The translations under genes and the position numbers were made by a program. The notes below the pieces were generated by a model that was given only the letters and a program-made list of their open reading frames with translations, ran no database searches and was not told where the DNA came from. A stretch of DNA of 64,000 bases, taken from contig NC_044925.1 in the NCBI RefSeq assembly GCF_003576645.1, positions 9,694,852 through 9,758,851 on the forward strand. Reading direction: 5' to 3'. This document shows positions 12,588 through 22,894 of the stretch, one piece after another. The stretch comes from Ipomoea triloba. Lineage: Eukaryota > Streptophyta > Magnoliopsida > Solanales > Convolvulaceae. Numbering within the stretch: position 1 is the stretch's first letter; each line of letters begins with the position of its first letter.

Positions 12588-13230
12588 CTAGGTTGAACCT
12601 TCGGGAATTAGATCGAAGCCTAAGTCCGAGCCTAGGTTGAGTTCAAGTTTCAAGTCAGCTTAGGTTCGTAGAGATTAACCTAAGTCGTTGTTACGGTATC
12701 ATGAGCATAAACTTTGGAGCAGAGTTGGAACGAAAGTCCGGCAGCATAAAAGGCTTTGGAGCAGAGTTGGAACGAAAGTCCGGCAGCATAAAAGGGTTTG
12801 GAGCAGAGTTGGAACGAAAGTCCGGCAGCATAAAAGGGGTTGGAGCAGAGTTGGAACGAAAGTCCGGCAGCATAAAAGGGGGTATTTTAGAGTTGGAACG
12901 AAAGTCCGGCAGCATAAAAGGGGGTATTTTAGAGTTGGAACGAAAGTCCGGCAGCATAAAAGGGGGTATTTTACTTTTACTCTACAGAATCTTACGATTC
13001 TGGTTGTTGAATAATATGATCAATGTTTTTGATTTCTTGCATGTGTTAATCCTTGCATGGGATTATTGTGAGTAAGCTGGCTAGCGTAATGCGTTAATTA
13101 TCCCTATGCTGAGGTAGAAACCCCTGCTTAGCGGGTATGATAAAGTGAATGTTAGGGGACGTTGTATAGGACTTAAGTAGGTGCTATACTGACTGCCTAA
13201 CTAGCTAACCCTTGATAGGTTGATCCTCTA
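12588..13230 (+). other. Tekay-1 leader, ending at a chimeric junction
   Basis: The sequence matches the leader of Tekay-2 (17838-18240), including TTCTGGTTGTTGAATA and GGTGCTAT.CTGACTGCCT. The match stops near 13205-13230. Tekay-2 then runs into its gag start, while here a different ORF begins (ATG at about 13233). Confidence 0.7.
12713..12975 (+). repeat. Six-copy ~42-bp tandem repeat in the Tekay-1 leader
   Basis: Six near-identical units containing GAGTTGGAACGAAAGTCCGG and GCAGCATAAAAGG. Tekay-2 has this unit only once (about 17966-18005), so the array is a local amplification. It stays open on both strands, but this follows from a repeat length that is mostly a multiple of three. I do not call it a gene. 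Confidence 0.9.
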
Positions 13231-14642
13231 TAATGTATTCTCAAGCAAGATATCAACAAGAGGATTACTATGAAGACCAAAGAGGACATATGCAACCAAG
13301 GGGAGGCTATAATGCTCAAGTTTCTAACCCCTATGGTTAAGAGATTATGAGGACTATGAACAACCTTACTCAAGGACATATGGATTTTCACAAGAAGAAT
13401 ACCCACCAAGAAGGCAACCATCAAGACNNNNNNNNNNNNNNNNNNNNNNNNNNNNNNNNNNNNNNNNNNNNNNNNNNNNNNNNNNNNNNNNNNNNNNNNN
13501 NNNNNNNNNNNNNNNNNNNNNNNNNNNNNNNNNNNNNNNNNNNNNNNNNNNNNNNCACCCTACTCACGGACATATGGATCTTCACAAGAAGAATACCCAC
13601 CAAGAAGGCAATCACTAAGAGCTCAATTTGATGAAAGAGAAGATGGTGACTACACCCACTCAAGAAGAGCCCCACCACTACCTCAAAGCTACGATTCAAA
13701 ATCTTACCAATCTACCCACTATGACGAGGATGATGACTACCCTCAACAAAGAAGATTCTCTAATTCTCAATCCTACGACTCTTACCCATCCCAAGCCTAC
13801 TCTCCACAATCTTACACTCAAAACACACCTCCACCCAAAAAGAAATCTATTATCGAGCACATGTATGACCATTGGTTGAAACCCAAGCCAAGAGGCCCAA
13901 ATGACCGCTTCAAGACCATTGAGGAACACATGTTTGAAGATATGAACCGACAAGTGACTTGTTATGCTTGTAAAGGGCCTCACTATAGGCATCAATGCCA
14001 AAAGTACTCATATTGCAAGAAATGTAAGACTAACTTTCCATGTGAATGTAGGTACAAGCACCATAGGGACGAAGTTGATCAAAATCCCCAATACCCTCCA
14101 TATTCTCAAGATCATCAAGACTATCCATACTACTCCAACCACTATGAGAATGAGGAGTACATGATGCAACCATATGAGGAGGAAAACACGGAAGACATGA
14201 AGAACAAGATATTGGTAAGGATAGAAGAATTAGAGCAAGAAATGACCAATATTAGGGAAGGGTGGAAGCAAGAATTTAGACAAAGAAACTCCTCCCTAGG
14301 GCAAGAGACGCAAGCATCAATTCGAACCTCGGAAGATCAAATGGCTCAAGTGGCCAAATGTGGAAATGAAGAAGAAGAAACTCATGGTAACACCTTTGAG
14401 CATACACGTGGGAGTGAATATGAGAATGTTGAGGAAAAGGAGAGTGTTGAAGGAAAAGAGAATAGTGAAACAAAGAAAAGGAGTGAAGAAGAAGCCCCCG
14501 TGCTTGAGGAGAACTCAATCCATGAGAGGGAAATCAAATAAGGGTACAAGTACAAGAGGAGAGTGATGATGATGTGGAGATAGTGTGGGAAGAGGAAAAG
14601 CCATGTGGTGACACTATTGAGCTTGCATGTGGTAAGACACTT
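13231..14642 (+). pseudogene. ORF of a non-autonomous Tat/Athila-like element, part 1
   Basis: The N-terminal part is rich in Tyr, Gln, Ser, Pro and Arg, with repeated QSYDS/SQEEYPP-like words. It is interrupted by an in-frame TAA near 13338 and by the gap at 13428-13555. A cysteine/histidine cluster follows (CYACKGPHYRHQC, about 13957-13995). It is close to a retroviral zinc knuckle but one residue short between the second Cys and the His. A second cluster is CKKCKTNFPCEC. A long Glu-rich, probably coiled-coil segment comes next. A one-base frameshift lies near 14535. The frame continues to 14642, where Tekay-2 is inserted, and resumes in phase at 41277. No polymerase domain is seen. The function is unknown; a Gag-like RNA-binding role is a guess. 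Confidence 0.7.
13428..13555. other. Assembly gap (128 N)
   Basis: Sequence on both sides repeats GGACATATGGAT.TTCACAAGA, so a tandem repeat within the Tyr-rich ORF may have caused the gap. Confidence 0.99.
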
Positions 14643-17639
14643 TGTAACCCCTCGCCTATTCCGATAAGTCTAGGGTTCGAAAAATATTTCTCTAGGCTAT
14701 GACATTCACGAGATGATCTCTCGTTGCTTCAAAAGGATTTTTTTTATGAGTAAGACTAGTTATTAATAAGCTGCGATCTACGTACCGGTCACAAACCGTA
14801 AAATTTTTAAGGATGTATATACAGTTCGAATTTCCCTAGGAAATGGATTATTAAGCATGATACGATTAAGCATGAACTTCCCATTTAGCTCAAGTGAGAA
14901 TTAAACGGACTGTAAGAGTGAATTTGTTACGGACCTTCGTACCACTGTATTTCGCGAGATACAGGAAAATTGTCCGATTTTGGTGGTTAATGACGGGATT
15001 ATTTTTAGCATAATTTTGGTATTAAGATTTTCCTGAATTAATAAGTTATTTTCCACCGAAACTTTATCTGTTTGGACCACAACTGATAAGTTGGAAGATT
15101 TTTATTTTAGAACCTATGAGATTGTGACACTTGGCAAAACCCTACACCATGTGTTTATATTAAAATAATGTTGGGATGATCCAAATTGAGACTTGATCTC
15201 CAAGCATCCTCTTCCTTATCTTACAAGATATAACATATAAACTTAATCTCCAAGCTTCTTCTTCCTTATCTTATAAGATAAAATATATAAGCTTGATTTC
15301 CCATTTCTTTCCCACTTTGGCCGAAAATATTGGAGAGGAAAAGGAGAAAAATTCCATCTTCATCTTGTGATCCAAGAACTCCATAGTCATTTTTCCTACA
15401 CAAGTGCTTCCATAATAGGTAAAACTTTGGTTTTATTCGGTTAAAATGGCTAGAATCCTTTCCTAGAACTTAAATTTAAGCTAAGAATTCATGAAAATAT
15501 TGTTGTTATGGTGATCAATAATAGGATCTTCGGTGAAAGTTTGGAGGAGAAGATCACAACTTTGTCTACGGTATTAAAAACTACTTGAGAGGTAAGGAAT
15601 CCCTTAAGTCGGTTTAGTCACTTGAAAATGAACAATTGCTAGTAAATTATAAGACTAGGAATTTTATGTGAAAATTATGGGTTAAACTTGAAGATCTCTT
15701 AGTTGGCTCAAGAGACTACTCCTTGAAATTTTGGTAATTTTTGAGTACATGTTCATAGCTAATATATGCATGTGTATGTTGTATTTATGTCCATATAGGC
15801 TTATACTTGTGAAAATATTGAAAAATCAAGATAGATTTCAGGCAGTAACTTCCGAGATTTATTGGGAAAATTTGGTAAGGTATTTTGATTTTATTTTCAT
15901 CAGATATGTAGTTCAATAAGTGTAGAACCTGCATATAAAATTTCATAATGATCGGAGTAGTATAAGTATGGTTTTCGAATTTTTTTCCAAAACTGGTCTA
16001 GAGAGAAAACTTCTGGACAGCCTAGGGCAAAAATGGAATTTTCTGTGTTTATTCGCGGATCAAAATGACCAAAACTTTTTATGGACATCAAGTACTATAA
16101 ATTGGGGTTCTACCATAAAAATTTCAAGTGAAAAAGAGTTCGGGAATTGTTTTTACCGGCTCAATCTTTCGGACTGCGCCAAGCTGAAATTTTCTGAAAA
16201 GGAATGGTTAGAAACAATTTTGACAAAAATATTTTGTAACAAAACTAGTGACGAATTTTGGAAAAATAGTGACGAAATTTTGGGATGTCACAATCAATTT
16301 GGAAGAAAAATATTGTTGTTGAGAAACAAGTATAACTCTTGTCACTTGAGGAATTGTGTTGAAAATACTTCATGAGATAATGAGGTAGCCAATTTCAAGT
16401 ATTGTGCTCGAATGAGAAATATGCCCAAAAGAAATGATTTGAGAAAGAAAAACTGAAGGAAGGATCATGTTTTCAAAACCTTAGTTTCTAAAGTAAGTTG
16501 AGGAGGATCTTGATTGACCCACGGGTGGCTTTAAGTGCCATTGCCCAGTGGTCGTTGTGTTATATTGTATGATCATTCATACTGCAGGGCGAAGTCTATT
16601 CGTCGTTATGTTATATTGTATAACTAGTTCATACTGCAGGGCGAAGTCTATTCGCCGGGTACTACATAACTCGTAGGATGAGGTATTCCTATGGGGGTGT
16701 GCACACTTAAAGTATAGTTACTCCAGAAGTTCGGGTAGGTGTCGTTTTAACGGACCTGGCTAGGCCAGCTAGGAATCATTTTAACGAACCTTACGTCCAG
16801 GGGATCAGTGTTAGATCGGGTGATGACCACTGACCCCGAGTTCGATGATCCAAGTGGTCAGACCAAAGGCCTCACGCTTGCTAATATGAAACTAAGGAGG
16901 TTTTAAAAGATGAGAAAAGAGTTACTCTCTAACGACATTGAGAAAGAAATGATTCTATCCAAAATGTGACGTATTTTAAGCACTGAAACGTGCTGCTGGA
17001 CTCTCTCTCTTTTGAGTTAAAAATGATGAAAATTCCCGGAAATGAAAAGTATTATATGTTGTCTGAACTCGCACATACTACTATGTTATCTGTTGTTGAT
17101 AATCTGGTTGCAGGTAGACTTTCAACTCATGGGTAAACTTTACAGCTTTCTAATTATTATACTTTTGAAACCATTGTTTACTTTTGAGTGACAATGGATT
17201 TCCTTACTTAGCCGTCGTGCTAACTACACTTCATTGTGTCCTTTATCAGATGCAGTCTAGCGTGGGCTCGTGCAGCCCCGGGAACTCTGATGACTCATCA
17301 GAGTTCATGTTTCCTATCTTAGACTATGATGATTATGTACAGTACTTAGTGGATGACGACCTGTTTGCTCCCGGCTACGCTCCAGACCCTCCAGCTCCGG
17401 CTTATGCTCCTGATCCTGATTCTGATCCTGATCCTGATCCTATTCCTGCTCCTGTTTCCCAGGTTGTACGCCTGGTCTCCTGTTCCCAGTAGTCCATTGT
17501 GTTTCATGGATGCTGTTCAGGCGAGTTATGGGTTCTACTCCATCGAGGTTTTAGAGGATAGAATAGCCCAAACTTTGTTCTAATGGGCCGTAAGAAACTC
17601 TTGTACATATTTGTAGCTAGTTTAGGTACCCTTTTGCTG

Positions 17640-17675
<36 letters not shown>

Positions 17676-17822
17676 GTTATGACGGGTTTTGACGATATGA
17701 AACAATTTCCTTATCTTCAGCATGTGCATCTAGAGTGAACTCTATCTGGATTTGATTGGGTTCAGTCTAGGTGTGGCGGTAACTACTCCGGATGTACGGT
17801 ATAGCCGAGCCGGGGTGTTACA
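14643..17822 (+). repeat. 5' LTR of Tekay-2
   Basis: TGTAACCCCTCG to GGGGTGTTACA, about 3.2 kb. It is nearly identical to the 3' LTR: about six differences in the first 450 bp plus a few indels, for example near 16020 and 40270. It contains a TA microsatellite at about 17642-17672 and a repeated CCTGATCCTGAT stretch at 17410-17445, which reads as an Asp/Pro-rich peptide. Confidence 0.93.
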
Positions 17823-17825
17823 AGT

Positions 17826-17837
17826 TCGTATCAGAGC
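17826..17837 (+). other. Primer binding site of Tekay-2, one base altered
   Basis: TCGTATCAGAGC differs at its second base from the TGGTATCAGAGC found in the other elements. The mismatch could weaken priming by initiator tRNA-Met. Confidence 0.85.
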
Positions 17838-18284
17838 TCTGTTTCGAGTCAGAATCCTATGTCACACCTCTTTTCGAGTCAGCTCTAGTTTCGAGTTAAT
17901 CAAGTTTCGAAGTCAGCTTAGGTTCGTTAAGACCAACCTAAGTCATTGTTACAGCTTGATGAGTATAAGCTTCGGAGCAGAGCTGGAATGGAAGCAGGTA
18001 GCGTAAGAAGGGGGTATTTCACTTCTACCCTACAGAATCTCACAATTCTGGTTGTTGAATAGTATGATCAATACTTGTGCCTTCCTGCATGTGATTGCTT
18101 AGGATTACTGTGAGTGAGCTTGCTAGCGTAATGCATTAATTCCCTTGCTTAGAGGGTATGACAAAGTGAATGTTAGGGAGTGACGTATAGGACTTGAGTA
18201 GGTGCTATGCTGACTGCCTGACTAGCTAATTCCTTAAGAATTTTTATACCTCGGGTATTAATATGGAACTATCGTCTAGCGAAA

Positions 18285-18543
18285 ATGCCGCCTAGACGAA
18301 ATGTGCCTGCTGGTAGCGACGATAATATCTCTGCAATAGATCGTATGGCCCAAGCGCCTTCTCGGGAGTAGTAGTAGCCTGTAGAGATAGTTATGACAAC
18401 GTTGCTATAGAAATAGCTGGATTTAACTGTCCCGGAAACCTCGTTCGTTTTGAACTCGAGGGCATCGATGTAGTACTCGGGATGCATTGGTTGGATAAGT
18501 GTAAAGCTCGAATCGTGTGTAAGGAGCGAAAGGTTGTCCTATG
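18285..18543 (+). pseudogene. gag: Tekay-2 gag start fused to a protease remnant
   Basis: ATG at 18285 begins MPPRRN, the usual start of Tekay-type Gag. After about 25 codons the sequence jumps, with an in-frame stop near 18367, into the C-terminal part of an aspartic protease, recognisable from VVLGMHWL (about 18465-18490). The capsid, zinc knuckle and protease active site are absent. The deletion must be more than 1 kb compared with intact relatives, so this copy cannot make a functional Gag. Confidence 0.8.
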
Positions 18544-19568
18544 AAGACCAAAGGGAAAGAGAATATCCTACCGAGGAATTGGCGAGCAACCCGAGTCAAG
18601 GTTGTTGACGATGCAGAAATTAAAGAAGTACGCTCGCCAGGGATGCGAAGTGTATCTCTGTTTGGTGCAAGATGCCGAAGAAGAAGAACTTGAGATAGAT
18701 CGAATTCCAGTGGTACGCGAATTTCCTGACGTATTCCCCGACGATCTCACGGAAATGCCGCCGGAACGGGAAGTGGAATTCACCATCGATCTCGTACCAG
18801 GAACCTCACCTATCTCGAAAGCGCCTTATCGAATGGCACCCAAAGAGATGGAGGAGCTGAAAGCACAATTGGCGGAATTATTGGAGAAGGGATTTATTAG
18901 GCCAAGCGTATCGCCTTGGGGTGCACCGGTACTATTCGTTAAGAAGAAGGATGGGAGTCTTAGACTGTGCATCGATTATAGGGAACTCAATCGAGTCACG
19001 TTAAAGAATAAGTACCCGTTGCCCAGGATCGATGATCTATTTGATCAGTTGAAAGGAGCGGGCGTATTCTCGAAAATTGACTTACGGTCAGGGTATCACC
19101 AAGTGCGAGTCGCGAAGGAGGATGTGCCTAAAACAACATTTCGGACGAGATACGGGCACTATGAATTCATGGTCATGCCATTTGGAGTGACTAACGCCCC
19201 AGGAACCTTTATGGATTTGATGAACCGAATTTTCCTTCCGTACCTGGATAAATTCATCGTCGCCTTCATAGATGACATCTTGGTCTACTCTAAGACACCG
19301 GAGGAACACGAGGAACATCTCAGGACAGTGTTACAAACACTAAGGGAAAAGAAACTTTTCGCAAAGCTTTCAAAATGCGAATTTTGGAAGAGAGAAGTCG
19401 CATTTCTTGGACACGTAATCACCAAGGAAGGAATAGCGGTAGACCCAGCTAAGATACGAGCTGTAATCGAATGGGAAGTACCCAAGACAGTTACAGAAGT
19501 CCGCAGTTTCTTAGGTTTGGCGGGTTATTACCGAAGGTTTGTTCAGGACTTCTCGAAGATAGCAAGAC
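18544..19568 (+). pseudogene. pol: Tekay-2 reverse transcriptase, truncated by the copia A insertion
   Basis: Ty3/gypsy reverse transcriptase in one long open frame. Visible motifs are the linker [12 protein letters not shown], then [23 protein letters not shown] (about 18967), [10 protein letters not shown] (about 19074), the catalytic FIDD at 19265-19276, and LGHVI. The frame ends at [18 protein letters not shown], where the copia LTR begins at 19569. The 28 bases before the junction recur at 35812-35839, where pol resumes. Reverse transcriptase would copy the element's RNA into DNA in cytoplasmic particles. This domain looks intact but is detached from RNase H. Confidence 0.95.
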
Positions 19569-19860
19569 TGTTAGGAACATAATGTATTAGGTTTTGATGA
19601 TACCAAAATGTATCTTACAATCCCCTAAGTCTCGAAAGATAGGAATCAATGTAAGTTCGACAAGTAAACTAAGAGCGAAAATACAACCGGGTAACTTGAG
19701 CTCAACTCGGAAAATATTTAAGCTTAAGGTAAACTTGTGTGAACATCTTAGAAAGTCTCGTGTTGTAATCCCATAGATAGATCAGAAGAAGGCACGGGAC
19801 AACACTGGAGGAATAAGGGTCTGCGAGACATCAACTAAGTCTCGAGACATAAGCAGAGTC

Positions 19861-19932
19861 CGAGAGATAGTATCTCTCGATACAACAACCCAGTTCGAGA
19901 CATAAGCAGAGTTCGAGAGATAGATCTCTCGA
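19861..19932. promoter_or_regulatory. Two short palindromes in the copia LTR
   Basis: CGAGAGATA-G-TATCTCTCG (19861-19879) and TCGAGAGAT-AG-ATCTCTCGA (19913-19932) are perfect inverted repeats with 9-bp arms. Both recur in the 3' LTR (about 33168-33239). Copia B keeps the second but has lost the first. They may be protein-binding sites; this is inference. Confidence 0.5.
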
Positions 19933-20443
19933 TACATGGGGATCAAGACATCAAACAATCGAGACATCAATCTTGGTCTCGATAAACCGACATTTCTCCA
20001 AAAGGCTGAATGATGGTCAGGAAGCATGAATAAAGTTTGGAGAAGAAGAATATCATGGAGATAAAATATTAAGGAGGTGCCAGAAGTGGATGCCACATCA
20101 GAATTCCACAACAAACGGATAGAAGGTGCACTAATCCAAAATCGGTCTTATTCCCTAGAACGAGGATCAATGGGAATTTAAAAAGAGTAACTTTTACCAA
20201 AAGTAGCAAGTGGAGCATGGACTCAAGAAAGTGGATTATGGAATATCCACTACCAAACAAAAGGTTCAAGTTACAAGACCACCACTCCATGAAAAATGCT
20301 GAAAAGAAGCAAGACCCATACACAACATGGGAGACAAATTTCAAACGGAATAATTTTCCCTCCAACGGAATTATTCCTTANCATGGGAGACAAATTTCAA
20401 ACGGAATAATTTTCCCTCCAACGGAATTATTCCTTAACTCTCA

Positions 20444-20450
20444 TATAAAA
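20444..20450 (+). promoter_or_regulatory. Candidate TATA box of the copia 5' LTR
   Basis: TATAAAA, preceded within 60 bp by inverted GGAATAATT and AATTATTCC. The same arrangement occurs in the 3' LTR and in copia B. Confidence 0.5.
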
Positions 20451-20969
20451 AGGACGTGAAGACACAAGTTAAACAGGGAAGTCTTGGTTAGAAGAAGTGA
20501 GTTCATTCTGAAAATCTTAAGAGGTGTCTATTTAAAACGTTCAAGTGCCTGAGCTAAATCCGGAATATCATCCTGATATTCAAAATAGCGAGAAAACACA
20601 TCTTAGTGTTTGACAGAGTTACAAAGCTTAAACTGCTATACATCTAGAAGGTGACCGAAGCAGCTCTACATCGAAGTTGATTCAACGATAGCTTTTGGTC
20701 AGATTGGAGCTTGTTACACTCAACTGTGACAACCAAAGGTCCTTGCTTTGGATTAAGCAAGAAGAGGCGGAGTAACCTGGCAACTGTCTAGTGAAGATCC
20801 TGAGGCTTGAGGCGGGCTTGGTGATCAAAGCTCAAGTGCTCGAGAGGTAGAGTAATTGGAAGCGGGGAGAAAAACCTGAGGAGAGGCGGAGTAACCTGGG
20901 AGCTGTCTTGTGAAGATCCTGAGGCTTGAGGCGGGCTTGGTGATCAAAGCTCAAGTGCTCGATAGGTGG

Positions 20970-20994
20970 NNNNNNNNNNNNNNNNNNNNNNNNN
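20970..20994. other. Assembly gap (25 N)
   Basis: Separates forward LTR sequence from an inverted LTR/gag segment. Confidence 0.99.
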
Positions 20995-22070
20995 TCGACA
21001 ACATGCTATCCATTTTAAAATTATCTCGTGCTTTGAAAGATTTTAAGGGTTTTTCAAGAAGGATCTCTAGGCAATATAAAAAAGGTTTATATCGATCAGA
21101 GAACTGCTCTGATACCAATTGTTGGTCCAAGGGGATGGGGTACAAGTCTAGAGGGGGGGTGAATAGACTTGTATAAGATTTTGCAAATCTTTTTCGACTT
21201 CTCGTGTGTATTGGACTTAGGATGTTTAGGTCCGATACCTCACAAGATGAAGACAAAGTTTTATGCGCAGCGGAAAGGTTATCCCTTTTAGTTAGCACGA
21301 GTTTGAGTTAGTTCGAGAAGGTGCGGTTATATGCAGTGCAGTTCGAGAGTTAGATAGCGAGAGATAAAGCAGAAAGTAAATGCGAGAGAGATTTTTTAAG
21401 TGGTTCGGCCAACCCGCCTACATCCACTCTTCTTCCAGAAACTCCCTGGAAGGATTGCACTAAAACTTCCCTTTTTAGTACAATATCGAGCGCTTGAGCT
21501 TTGATCACGAAGCCGCCTCAAGCCTCAGGTTTTTCGCCCCGCTTCTTGTTACTCAAAGCTCAAGCGCTCGATATTGTACTAAAAAGGGAAGTTTTAGTGC
21601 AATCCTTCCAGGGAGTTTCTGGAAGAAGAGTGGATGTAGGCGGGTTGGCCGAACCACTTAAAAATCTCTCTCGCATTTACTTTCTGCTTTTATCTCTCGC
21701 TATCTAACTCTCGAACTGCACTACATATAACCGCACCTCTCGAACTAACTCAAGCTCGTGCTAACTAAAAGGGGATAACTTTTCCGCTGCGCATAAAACT
21801 TTGTCTTCATCTTGTGAGGTATCGGACCTAAACATCCTAAGTCCAATACACACGAGAAGTCGAAAAAGATTTGCAAAATCTTATACTAGTCTATTCACCC
21901 CCCCCTCTAGACTTGTACCCCATCCCCTTGGGACCAACAATTGGTATCAGAGCAAGTTCTCTGATCGATATAAACCTTTGTTTATATTGCCTAGAGATCC
22001 TTCTTTGAAAAACCCTTTAAAAATCTTTCAAAGCACGAGATAATTTTTAAAATGGATAGCATGTTGTCGA
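20995..22070. repeat. Large inverted repeat of LTR end, primer site and gag start
   Basis: 20995-21506 is the reverse complement of about 21553-22070, with a spacer of about 47 bp. The arms cover the last 390 bp of the LTR, the primer site and the first codons of gag. Arm differences are mostly one-base indels in homopolymers, for example seven G against eight C. It starts straight after a run of N, so an assembly fold-back is as likely as a real palindrome. Confidence 0.85.
21942..21953 (+). other. Primer binding site of copia A (initiator tRNA-Met)
   Basis: TGGTATCAGAGC two bases after the LTR end. It is repeated at 22613-22624 because 21554-22223 is duplicated after the N at 22224. Confidence 0.9.
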
Positions 22071-22224
22071 GACATCTCCTTTTTTATCTTAGCAGGTTCG
22101 ATGACTGGAAAACACGCATGCTTGCGTATCTATCAGCCCTCCATGATGAGATGGCCGAGGTTATAACTTCTGGACCAGTCAAAATCTTAATGGTCAATAC
22201 TGTTGCAGCTCAAACCCAAGACAN

Positions 22225-22894
22225 CAAAGCTCAAGCGCTCGATATTGTACTAAAAAGGGAAGTTTTAGTGCAATCCTTCCAGGGAGTTTCTGGAAGAAGA
22301 GTGGATGTAGGCGGGTTGGCCGAACCACTTAAAAATCTCTCTCGCATTTACTTTCTGCTTTTATCTCTCGCTATCTAACTCTCGAACTGCACTACATATA
22401 ACCGCACCTCTCGAACTAACTCAAGCTCGTGCTAACTAAAAGGGGATAACTTTTCCGCTGCGCATAAAACTTTGTCTTCATCTTGTGAGGTATCGGACCT
22501 AAACATCCTAAGTCCAATACACACGAGAAGTCGAAAAAGATTTGCAAAATCTTATACTAGTCTATTCACCCCCCCCTCTAGACTTGTACCCCATCCCCTT
22601 GGGACCAACAATTGGTATCAGAGCAAGTTCTCTGATCGATATAAACCTTTGTTTATATTGCCTAGAGATCCTTCTTTGAAAAACCCTTTAAAAATCTTTC
22701 AAAGCACGAGATAATTTTTAAAATGGATAGCATGTTGTCGAGACATCTCCTTTTTTATCTTAGCAGGTTCGATGACTGGAAAACACGCATGCTTGCGTAT
22801 CTATCAGCCCTCCATGATGAGATGGCCGAGGTTATAACTTCTGGACCAGTCAAAATCTTAATGGTCAATACTGTTGCAGCTCAAACCCAAGACA
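22225..22894 (+). repeat. 670-bp direct duplicate of 21554-22223, next to a single N
   Basis: I saw no difference between the two copies. The second begins immediately after the N at 22224, which suggests two contigs with an unresolved overlap rather than a biological duplication. Confidence 0.9.

Larger units (their letters stand above)
19569..21939 (+). repeat. 5' LTR of copia A, expanded by assembly joins and an inverted segment
   Basis: TGTTAGGAAC to GGGACCAACA. The first 505 bases differ from the 3' LTR at about three positions. Two stretches are probably not native. One is a 55-bp repeat around the N at 20381. The other is an inverted segment 20995-21506 following 25 N. It also contains a 118-bp tandem unit (20768-20960) with GAGGCGGAGTAACCTGG and GCTTGAGGCGGGC, present about 2.5 times in the 3' LTR. 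Confidence 0.85.

Noticed and set aside
12688..13075. Overlapping ORFs on both strands made of repeated ELERKSGSIKG or MLPDFRSNS units
   Set aside because: A tandem repeat whose unit length is mostly a multiple of three stays open in several frames; it lies in the retrotransposon leader.
17184..17492. Asp/Pro-rich ORF (also at 40611 and 42530)
   Set aside because: It lies inside Tekay LTRs; the DPDSDPDP part is a short CCTGAT repeat. Its conservation follows from LTR identity.
22225..22894. Recent segmental duplication of the copia leader
   Set aside because: It begins directly at a single N and shows no difference from the first copy; an unresolved contig overlap is simpler.
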